Shown: positions 1 through 5,068 of the stretch, one piece after another | Layout of the letters: the number at the start of each line of letters is the position of its first letter | Numbering within the stretch: the first letter of the stretch is position 1 | Source: Pseudomonadota bacterium | GTDB lineage: Bacteria; Pseudomonadota; Gammaproteobacteria; Burkholderiales; SG8-41 | Length of the DNA stretch: 5,068 nt | NCBI GenBank assembly: GCA_023431245.1 | Contig: JAEYXO010000184.1 | Coordinates: forward strand, 1 to 5,068 | Direction: 5' to 3' | The notes under the pieces: generated by a model | What the model was told of the DNA's origin: nothing | The model's database searches: none | What the model saw: the letters and a program-made list of their open reading frames with translations, nothing else | Translations under genes and position numbers: made by a program

Positions 1-671
1 ACTGCGACCACGATACCCGTCACTGCCGGCGCCGCTTCGCCAAAAGCCGCGCGAAAATCCGCGGCAATGTTGCGTTCGACCTCAACCCAGCGGTTAACGC
101 GCGTGGCGCCCGATTCGACGACGATCAGCCGTACCCGGTTGGTGTAGGCACTGGGCGCAATGGTTCCGCTGGCCGCTTTGCCATCCCAGACATAACAGAG
201 GGTCGCCGCCGGCAGATTGGGGTCGAACAGCGCCCTTGCAAGCCGCAGCTTGTTGCGTTCGACGAAGGGCAGCTTTTCCAGCGGGTAGTCGAAGGTCACG
301 TACAGGCGCGCCGGGAAATCGTCGCCTTCGCGCGTGCGCAGGTCGGCCTGCTCTATCAGATTGCCGATTTTCCAGCGCCAGCGCAGCCAGGGCGTGACCG
401 CAGGATCGGCCCGCAGGGGATGCGACAGCCCGGAGCCGGCGGCCTTGGCTTCCGCATGCAGCACCGTGGTCCCGCCATCATCCACCAGCGTGTAACGTGT
501 GGGCGTCGCCGATCCGGAGGGACTTAACGCCGACCATCCCGCCGGCAATGCGCCGCCCGCGCGTGCCGCGGAAAAGGCGCTGATCGCGACATGATCCGTA
601 GCGGCAAACGCGGCACCGGCCGCCGCGAGGGCGATCAACAGCAGGGACTCAGTCCGGGTCGGGCAGCGCAT
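1..671 (-). CDS. DUF3047 family exported protein (3' end cut off by window edge)
   Basis: The reading frame runs from ATG at 671-669 to the window edge without a stop, giving 223 visible residues. The N-terminus looks like a Sec signal peptide: MRCPTRTES followed by a hydrophobic core (LLLIALAAAGAAFAA, residues 10-24), with likely cleavage after an Ala near residue 24. The mature part matches my memory of DUF3047: a TRYTLVDD...VLHAEAKAAGSGL stretch (residues 59-82), LRWRWKI (96-102), EGDDFPARLYVTFDYP (115-130), LCYVW (159-162) and a late AFGEAAPAVTGIVV segment (209-222). The family normally ends shortly after this with an acidic, Asp/Thr-rich stretch, so perhaps 15-30 residues are missing. 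The start overlaps the end of the preceding transferase gene by 23 bases, which implies translational coupling; no strong Shine-Dalgarno is visible. It is predicted to be periplasmic. The biochemical function of DUF3047 is unknown. Family assignment is fairly confident. Confidence 0.85.
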   Translation of the reverse strand, partial: MRCPTRTESLLLIALAAAGAAFAATDHVAISAFSAARAGGALPAGWSALSPSGSATPTRYTLVDDGGTTVLHAEAKAAGSGLSHPLRADPAVTPWLRWRWKIGNLIEQADLRTREGDDFPARLYVTFDYPLEKLPFVERNKLRLARALFDPNLPAATLCYVWDGKAASGTIAPSAYTNRVRLIVVESGATRVNRWVEVERNIAADFRAAFGEAAPAVTGIVVA

Positions 672-1296
672 CGAGCAGTCCGGTTTGCAGCAGGCGTTGA
701 TAGTCATCGGGACGGTCGACATCCCACAGCGTCGCCAGTTCCCGCCAGCGCAGGCCGCTGTCGCGCAGGCGCCTGCGGGTATCCGCCATGACGGCGGCGC
801 CGCCCCAGGCGATGCCGGCGAAGAGCTGCGGCGCCTCGCGTGCAAGGCCGACCAGCGCATAACCGCCGTCTTCCGCCGGCACGAACACCGCATCCTGCCC
901 CTCACGCAGGGCATCGGCCGCGGCCTGCAACTGTGCCGCGTCCAGTGCGGGACAATCGGTGCCGGTAATGATCACCTGTCGCCACCGCCGCAGCGATTGC
1001 GCGAAGGCATGGGCCATGCGCGCGCCGAGGTCCGCCCCCTGCTGCACCTGCAGGCCTGCATCGTGGCGCGCTGCCGCTGCCCGCAGGAAAGGGTGGCCGT
1101 CATCGGGAGAACACCACAGCTCCACCCTGCCGGGGGCCGCAGCTGCGGCGACGGCGAGCGCACGCAGCAGCAGGCGCTGGTGCAGCATCGCGGCGCCTTC
1201 GGCACCGAGCAGCGGGATCAGGCGTGTCTTGGCCGCGCCCGCGACCGGCGCCCTGGCGAAGACCAGGATCGCGGTGTCAGGGCTGCTGCCGGGCAT
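649..1296 (-). CDS. CofC/MobA-like nucleotidyltransferase-fold protein (DUF2064; 'transferase 1, rSAM/selenodomain-associated')
   Basis: From ATG at 1296 the protein is 215 residues, a normal length for the family. Visible motifs are FARAPVAGAAKTRL (residues 13-26, the nucleotide-binding FARxPxxGxxKTRL signature), GADLGARM (87-94), GTDCPAL (112-118), PAEDGGYALVGL (140-151) and LWDVDRPDDYQRL (190-202). Together these define the DUF2064/TIGR04282-type GT-A-fold proteins related to CofC and MobA, expected to activate a phosphorylated or sugar-like substrate with an NTP. The true substrate is unknown. A GTG at 1314 is an alternative start adding six residues (MNSPRV). Neither start has a clear Shine-Dalgarno; ATG was chosen for codon type and because about a dozen residues before FARAP is normal. 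The gene overlaps the glycosyltransferase upstream by 20 bases (38 with GTG) and the DUF3047 gene downstream by 23, so it sits inside an operon. The protein is expected to be cytoplasmic. Confidence 0.9.
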   Translation of the reverse strand: MPGSSPDTAILVFARAPVAGAAKTRLIPLLGAEGAAMLHQRLLLRALAVAAAAAPGRVELWCSPDDGHPFLRAAAARHDAGLQVQQGADLGARMAHAFAQSLRRWRQVIITGTDCPALDAAQLQAAADALREGQDAVFVPAEDGGYALVGLAREAPQLFAGIAWGGAAVMADTRRRLRDSGLRWRELATLWDVDRPDDYQRLLQTGLLDALPDPD

Positions 1297-1963
1297 AACG
1301 CGTGGCGAGTTCACGGGGATCTGCGCCGAGCCAGTAAGCGAGTCGCAGCCGCCACATCAGCAGCACCGTGCGCCAGAGACCGTTCTGCTCCCAGCGCCGG
1401 CCGGAAGTGGTCAGCCGGTGCGCGATGCACAGCGGCCGGCTGTAGACCTTCAGTTGCCGCGACAGCGCGATGTCCTCCATCAGCGGGATGCGGGGAAAAT
1501 GCCCGGCGGCCTCGAACAGTGAACGCGTGATGAAGATCGCCTGGTCGCCGGTGGCGATGCCGCTCAGCCGCGAGCGCCAGTTCATCAGGGTCGCGATCAC
1601 CCGCAGCATCGGGTGGCGGCCTTCGATCCGCACGTCAAAGCGGCCCCAGCTGCGGCGGGCGCGGGCGAGGCCGTCGATGATCAGGCCGTCGGCGTTTTCG
1701 GGTAGCCGCGTGTCGGCGTGCAGGAAGCAGAGGATTTCACTCCGCGCGACAGCGGCACCCGCGTTCATCTGCAGCGCCCGGCCGCGTTCGGCCGTGATCA
1801 CGCGGTCGGCCGCGTTTTGCGCGACTGTGACGGTGTCATCACTGCTGCCGCCGTCGACGACGATGACTTCGACGCCGCGCCGGCGCAGCGGCTGCAGGCT
1901 GTCGAGCGTTGCCGCGATCTGTTCCGCTTCGTTCAGCGCGGGGATGATGATGGACAGGGACAA
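1277..1963 (-). CDS. Family 2 glycosyltransferase ('transferase 2, rSAM/selenodomain-associated'), TTG start
   Basis: This 228-residue GT-A-fold protein carries IIIPALNEAEQI at residues 5-16, VDGGSSDDT at 36-44 (nucleotide-sugar binding), GRALQMNAGA at 61-70, FLHADT at 80-85 (the metal-binding DxD-like site), TGDQAIF at 138-144 and MEDIALSRQL at 162-171 (the catalytic ED region). The pattern matches the TIGR04283-type glycosyltransferases, which occur beside the DUF2064 transferase found here immediately downstream. The start codon is TTG: the in-frame stop upstream is the stop of the oxidoreductase gene (1999-1997), and no ATG or GTG lies between it and the conserved IIIPALNE. The family usually begins three or four residues before this motif, which supports TTG at 1963. 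A weak AGGA lies 12 bases upstream. No membrane segment is evident, so a cytoplasmic or membrane-peripheral enzyme is likely. The acceptor and sugar donor cannot be read from the sequence. Confidence 0.92.
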   Translation of the reverse strand: MSLSIIIPALNEAEQIAATLDSLQPLRRRGVEVIVVDGGSSDDTVTVAQNAADRVITAERGRALQMNAGAAVARSEILCFLHADTRLPENADGLIIDGLARARRSWGRFDVRIEGRHPMLRVIATLMNWRSRLSGIATGDQAIFITRSLFEAAGHFPRIPLMEDIALSRQLKVYSRPLCIAHRLTTSGRRWEQNGLWRTVLLMWRLRLAYWLGADPRELATRYARQQP

Positions 1964-1975
1964 GGGGCGGGGATT

Positions 1976-1979
1976 TCCT
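1976..1979 (-). promoter_or_regulatory. Weak ribosome binding site (AGGA) for the TTG-started glycosyltransferase
   Basis: On the minus strand the only purine-rich element in the 33-base gap between the oxidoreductase stop and the TTG start is AGGA, 12 bases before TTG. This spacing is longer than ideal. Weak initiation, or coupling to termination of the upstream gene, is inferred. Confidence 0.4.
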
Positions 1980-1996
1980 GTGTTCCGGCAGAAAAG

Positions 1997-4129
1997 TCAG
2001 TTTCGGCGCCAGGCATGGAATTTTTCCACCCAGGCCAGCAGTTTTTGCGGCGCATGCGCGCGTTTCCAGTTGCCGGCCACGTACTTGTTGGCTTCGGCCA
2101 GCGTCGGATAGATGTGGATGGTGCCGAGGATCTTGTTGAGGCCGATGCCGTGTTTCATCGCCATCACGAACTCCGCGACCAGGTCGCCGGCGTGCTCACC
2201 GGCGATGGTGGCGCCGAGGATTTTGTCCCTGCCCGGCACCGTTAGCACCTTGACCAGGCCGTGGGCATTGCCATCGGCGATCGCGCGGTCGAGATCGTCG
2301 ATGCCGTAGGTGGTGACTTCGTAAGGGATGTTTTTTTCCCGGGCTTCGGTTTCATTGAGTCCGACCCGCGCGACCTCCGGATCGGTGAACGTCGCCCAGG
2401 GAATCACCGAGAAGTCGGCGCGGAATTTGCGGAAGCCGCCGAACAGGCCGTTGACCGCCGCGTACCAGGCCGTGTGTGCCGCCGTGTGGGTGAACTGGTA
2501 GGGTCCGGCGACATCGCCGCAGGCGAGGATGTTGGGATACTTCGTCTGCATGAACTCGTTGACTTCGACGGTGCGTGTTTTTGTCACCGGGATGCCCAGC
2601 TCCTCGAGGCCGTAACCCGCGGTGTTGGCGATGCGGCCCACGGCGCAGAGCACGGCGTCGAAAGCGATGCGCAGGCTTTCGCCGGCATGCTCGCAGTAGA
2701 GCACCTTCTCGCCGTTCTCGACGGCAAAACGCTGCGCCTTGTGTCCGAGCAGCACGTTGACGCCGTCTTCGCGGAATTTCCGCAGCACCATTTCCGAGAA
2801 TTCCGGGTCCTCGCGCACCATCAGCCGCGGCAGCATTTCCACCTGCGTGACGTTTGACCCGAGCCGCGCGAAGCACTGTGCCAGTTCGCAGCCGATCGGC
2901 CCGCCGCCGAGCACGACCAGCCGTTTCGGCAGTTCGCGCAGGTCCCATACCGTGTCCGAAGTCAGCACGCCCACATCTTCGATGCCGGGAATCGGCGGCA
3001 CGAAGGGGCGCGCGCCGGCGGCGATGACGATGCCGCGGGTGGTCAGTGTCTGCGTGCCGACCGCCGTGGTGATCTCGACCGACCACGGCGAGGTGATCTT
3101 TGCCTCGCCCTGCAGGCATTCGACGCCGAGCCGGGTGTAGCGCTCGACCGAATCATGGGGCTTGATGTCGCGGATCACGCGCTGCACGCGTTCCATGACC
3201 TCGGCGAAATCGAAATCGACGCGGCTGTCCTTCAGGCCGTACTGGCCGGCCTGTTTCATCGTCGCCACCAGTTTCGCCGACTTGATCAGCGCCTTCGACG
3301 GCACGCAGCCGGTATTCAGGCAGTCGCCGCCCATTTTGTGTTTTTCGACCAGCGTCACCTTCGCCTTCACCGCTGCGGCGATATAGGCCGAGACCAGCCC
3401 CGCCGAGCCGGCACCGATGACGACGAGGTTGCGGTCGAAACGCGCCGGGCGCGTCCAGCCGGCGTAGACTTTCCGTACCTTCAGGGTGTCCAGCGTTTTT
3501 TTTGCGATAAGCGGGAAGATTCCGAGTAGCGCAAAGGCAACCAACAGGCCCGCAGATACCTTGAATTCACCAAGCTGGGTGCCGGCATAGACGTAGACGA
3601 TGGTCGCTGCGAACATTCCTGTTTGGCTGACCCAGTAAAACGTCCATACGCGGATCGGCGTCAGCCCCATAACAAGGTTTACAACGAAATAAGGAAATGC
3701 TGGAACTAAACGTAATGCAAAAAGGTAAAACGCCCCTTCTTCTTTAATTCCATCGTTGATTGGCTTGAGCTTATCTCCGAATTTCGCTTGCACCCATTCG
3801 GCCAAAAGAAAGCGCGAAACGAGGAAAGCCAATAGGGCTCCAAAGCTGGAGGCAAATGAAACCAGTACAACACCCCAGAACCATCCAAATGCAGCGCCAC
3901 CGAAAAGGGTCATTATGGTTGCGCCAGGGATCGATAGCGCTGCTGCGGTCACGTAGATCATAAAAAAAATAATTCCGGCGCGTACAGGGTGCGCCTGTAC
4001 TACTTGATCAATCGCCTCGCGCTGCGCCTGGAAATAGTCCAGCGTGAAGTACTGTTTCAGGTCGACGGCTAAAAACGCGACGATGCCCGCGGCGATCAAT
4101 GCAAAGACCAGCAGCCTGCCCTTGTTCAT
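1997..4129 (-). CDS. TVP38/TMEM64 membrane domain fused to FAD/NAD(P)-dependent disulfide oxidoreductase (mercuric reductase-like)
   Basis: The protein has 710 residues. Residues 1-215 form the membrane part: a first helix at about 5-24, then a TVP38/TMEM64 (VTT, DedA-like) domain with SIPGATIMTLFGGAAFG at 66-82, FALRLVPAFPYFVVNLVMG at 137-155 (the R, P, P and N of the re-entrant loop motif), and helices near 163-184 and 192-209. Residues 232-700 form a complete class I pyridine nucleotide-disulfide oxidoreductase: FAD motif GAGSAG at 239-244, redox pair CLNTGC (Cys270, Cys275), second Rossmann motif GGGPIG at 408-413, CGDV at 537-540, and the dimerisation domain from about 575. It lacks the MerA heavy-metal domain and the C-terminal Cys pair, so mercury reduction is unlikely. 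The His of the usual HPT motif is Tyr674 (IHIYPTLAE). ATG at 4129 was chosen over an upstream in-frame start at 4297: it follows GGAGG, overlaps the phosphoesterase stop as ATGA, and removes a 56-residue low-complexity extension. The likely role is a membrane-tethered dithiol/disulfide redox step; the substrate is unknown. Confidence 0.93.
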   Translation of the reverse strand: MNKGRLLVFALIAAGIVAFLAVDLKQYFTLDYFQAQREAIDQVVQAHPVRAGIIFFMIYVTAAALSIPGATIMTLFGGAAFGWFWGVVLVSFASSFGALLAFLVSRFLLAEWVQAKFGDKLKPINDGIKEEGAFYLFALRLVPAFPYFVVNLVMGLTPIRVWTFYWVSQTGMFAATIVYVYAGTQLGEFKVSAGLLVAFALLGIFPLIAKKTLDTLKVRKVYAGWTRPARFDRNLVVIGAGSAGLVSAYIAAAVKAKVTLVEKHKMGGDCLNTGCVPSKALIKSAKLVATMKQAGQYGLKDSRVDFDFAEVMERVQRVIRDIKPHDSVERYTRLGVECLQGEAKITSPWSVEITTAVGTQTLTTRGIVIAAGARPFVPPIPGIEDVGVLTSDTVWDLRELPKRLVVLGGGPIGCELAQCFARLGSNVTQVEMLPRLMVREDPEFSEMVLRKFREDGVNVLLGHKAQRFAVENGEKVLYCEHAGESLRIAFDAVLCAVGRIANTAGYGLEELGIPVTKTRTVEVNEFMQTKYPNILACGDVAGPYQFTHTAAHTAWYAAVNGLFGGFRKFRADFSVIPWATFTDPEVARVGLNETEAREKNIPYEVTTYGIDDLDRAIADGNAHGLVKVLTVPGRDKILGATIAGEHAGDLVAEFVMAMKHGIGLNKILGTIHIYPTLAEANKYVAGNWKRAHAPQKLLAWVEKFHAWRRN
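3481..4080. other. Low-GC segment covering the TVP38-domain coding region
   Basis: Hand counts give about 302 G+C in these 600 bases (50%), with 38-42% at 3661-3780. Lines counted on either side are higher: 63% at 4081-4140, 68% at 3421-3480, 75% at 3001-3060 and 70% at 4441-4500. The segment corresponds to residues 17-216 of the fusion protein, which is its membrane domain. The shift includes third codon positions: 15 of the 19 codons for residues 137-155 end in A or T, so it is not only an effect of hydrophobic amino acids. Confidence 0.7.
3496..3503 (-). other. A8 homopolymer at the membrane/flavoprotein domain junction
   Basis: The coding strand has eight consecutive A (gcA AAA AAA Acg, Ala209 to Thr212) precisely where the last membrane helix ends and the linker to the oxidoreductase begins. 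Reading one base ahead after this run gives four codons (Arg, Trp, Thr, Pro) and then TGA at 3483-3481. A slip would therefore yield a stand-alone TVP38 protein of about 215 residues. That slippage happens is speculative; the run and the near stop are directly visible. Confidence 0.45.
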
Positions 4130-5068
4130 CCCTGGCCTCCGGCCGCACGCAGCTCCCGCAGCAGCCTGTGGTTGATATGGATGCCGGTGCGCATGGCTTT
4201 GTTGAGCCCGTAACGCGGCCCCTCGCTGATGCGCCGGAAATAAGACTGGTGCCCGGCGCTGCCCTCCGGCCATTGGGCGAGGAAATCGGCCAGCCATTGT
4301 CGCCGGTCGTAATGTAAGGCGAGGGCGTCGACATGGACGCCGTCGATGACGCTGCCGTAGAGCGCGGTGGCGGCCGGTGCCGGCGTCACGCCGATGCGGG
4401 TGATGACGCCGAATTGCGTGCCGGCGAAGTTGGGCATGCCGGCGGCGCCGTTGTTGAACAGCAGGCAGGCGCCGCGCGCTGTCGAGAGTTTGAGGGCCAC
4501 AGGCAGGCAGGTGTGGCTGCTGGCGATGATGCGGGTGCGTGAGGCGGCGAAATGGGAGGCCAGTGTGGCGAGACCGCCTTTGTCCGCAAGGGCGGATTCA
4601 TCATAGGCCCAGCCGGCCAGTGATTCGCAGTCGCCGTGGACGATGGCCACTCGCAGCCCGCCGACTTCCGCGACCAGGTGCATCGGCAGCGCCGCCAGTT
4701 GCTCACGCAGCCGCGGCAGGCCGCGCGAGGTCTCGCGCAGTGCGGCCAGCATCGCGTTGGAGCGCGCGACGTCCTCGTCGTTCACCGAGTCCGGATAGGC
4801 GCAGCCACAGCCCGCCGTATCGTCGTCGCCGGCCAGTTCGGTCTCGACGTTGCCGCGCAGCGCCGTGTGTTGAAGCACGGCTTTGTTGATTGCCGCGAAA
4901 TCCGTGGCATCGCGGTTGAACCAGTTGAAGTCGCCGTTGAACACCTGGGTCACCGGGCCGGCCTCCGCTGCTGCCATGGCTGCGATTGATTGCAGCGCCG
5001 GCCCGTTGCCGTAGAGGCCGCCGATCACATACAGCGTATCGGCGATGATCTCCGGCGGGCGGTTCAGC
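4126..5068 (-). CDS. Calcineurin-like metallophosphoesterase with divergent metal site (5' end outside window)
   Basis: The frame is open from the window edge to TGA at 4128-4126, giving 313 visible residues. A GTG at 5028 is not the likely start, because it would cut into the first beta strand (TLYVIGGLYGN). Landmarks of the metallophosphoesterase fold, in visible numbering, are VIGGLYGN (14-21, the place of the usual SDIHGN), NGDFNWF (44-50, GD motif), RGNVETE (71-77, GNHD/E motif), IVHGD (142-146), SSHTCLP (183-189, GHTH motif) and NNGAAGMPN (205-213). Several standard ligands are replaced: Asp and His of motif I by Gly and Tyr, His of GNH by Val, and the second His of GHTH by Cys. A CGCAYPDS segment (87-94) with two cysteines is an insertion relative to simple phosphoesterases. 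The C-terminal YFRRISEGPRYGLNKAM (276-292) seems characteristic of this subfamily, but I recall that only loosely. The stop overlaps the start of the fusion gene (ATGA). Predicted cytoplasmic; substrate unknown. Confidence 0.85.
   Translation of the reverse strand, partial: LNRPPEIIADTLYVIGGLYGNGPALQSIAAMAAAEAGPVTQVFNGDFNWFNRDATDFAAINKAVLQHTALRGNVETELAGDDDTAGCGCAYPDSVNDEDVARSNAMLAALRETSRGLPRLREQLAALPMHLVAEVGGLRVAIVHGDCESLAGWAYDESALADKGGLATLASHFAASRTRIIASSHTCLPVALKLSTARGACLLFNNGAAGMPNFAGTQFGVITRIGVTPAPAATALYGSVIDGVHVDALALHYDRRQWLADFLAQWPEGSAGHQSYFRRISEGPRYGLNKAMRTGIHINHRLLRELRAAGGQG
4136..4140 (-). promoter_or_regulatory. Shine-Dalgarno GGAGG that sets the start of the TVP38-oxidoreductase fusion
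   Basis: The minus strand reads GGAGG, six bases, then ATG at 4129. This is near-ideal spacing and lies inside the last codons of the metallophosphoesterase gene. It supports the 710-residue product over the longer in-frame reading from 4297 and points to coupled translation of the two genes. Confidence 0.75.

Noticed and set aside
685..1530. Long plus-strand open frame (281 codons) opposite the two transferases
   Set aside because: It lies fully antisense to two well-supported genes, is rich in Arg, Ala and Cys with no recognisable motif, and long antisense frames are expected at this GC content.
2261..2857. Plus-strand open frame of 198 codons opposite the oxidoreductase
   Set aside because: It is the mirror of a strongly conserved flavoprotein coding region and has no family resemblance or ribosome binding site of note.
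2352..3119. Minus-strand frame of 255 codons inside the oxidoreductase gene in another frame
   Set aside because: The translation is Arg/Ala/Gly/His-rich low-complexity sequence, typical of an out-of-frame reading of GC-rich DNA; the other frame has all the FAD and NAD motifs.
1997..4129. Annotation as mercuric reductase (merA)
   Set aside because: No N-terminal GMTCxxC metal-binding domain, no C-terminal Cys pair and no mer genes nearby; only the general flavoprotein fold and the CLNTGC motif are shared.
4130..4297. N-terminal extension of the TVP38-flavoprotein fusion to position 4297
   Set aside because: The 56 extra residues are Arg/Ala/His-rich with no membrane or signal character, overlap the phosphoesterase gene, and the GGAGG-ATG at 4129 is a much better start.
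1..5068. CRISPR array, tRNA, rRNA, insertion sequence or phage elements
   Set aside because: Reading through the window, no regularly spaced repeats, tRNA-like cloverleaf, rRNA segments, transposase motifs or terminal inverted repeats were noticed; the window is almost fully occupied by five coding regions.

Overview
This is a compact, GC-rich window (about 63-75% G+C in hand-counted lines outside one segment). It is read almost entirely from the minus strand. The codon use, the Proteobacteria-type protein families and the tight gene packing suggest a beta- or gammaproteobacterium. That assignment is an inference from composition and family resemblance, not a proven taxonomy.

Layout in the direction of transcription, from high to low coordinates: (1) 5068-4126, a calcineurin-like metallophosphoesterase whose start lies outside the window. 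(2) 4129-1997, a 710-residue fusion of a TVP38/TMEM64 (VTT/DedA-like) membrane domain to a complete FAD/NAD(P)-dependent disulfide oxidoreductase. (3) 1963-1277, a family 2 glycosyltransferase of the 'transferase 2, rSAM/selenodomain-associated' type. (4) 1296-649, a CofC/MobA-like nucleotidyltransferase-fold protein (DUF2064) of the 'transferase 1, rSAM/selenodomain-associated' type. (5) 671-1, a DUF3047 protein with a signal peptide, cut by the window edge. Genes 1/2, 3/4 and 4/5 overlap and genes 2/3 are 33 bases apart, so this looks like one operon. No promoter or terminator is visible inside it, and no gene-free stretch reaches 300 bases.

The two transferases are the diagnostic pair. In many bacteria they travel with a radical SAM/Cys-rich protein (the ArsS-like or 'selenodomain' family, linked to arsenosugar biosynthesis), and often with a metallophosphoesterase and a TVP38-flavoprotein. 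The radical SAM gene is not in this window and is predicted just outside it, most likely upstream of 5068. A plausible reading is a pathway that builds and transfers a sugar-like group onto a metalloid or other small molecule, with a membrane-tethered dithiol redox enzyme and a phosphatase-like protein. The chemistry is not shown by this sequence.

The most unusual signals are a sharp drop in G+C and wobble G/C confined to the DNA for the TVP38 domain (about 3481-4080, near 50% G+C), an A8 homopolymer exactly at the junction of the two fused domains, and a metallophosphoesterase whose canonical metal-binding motifs are largely altered.
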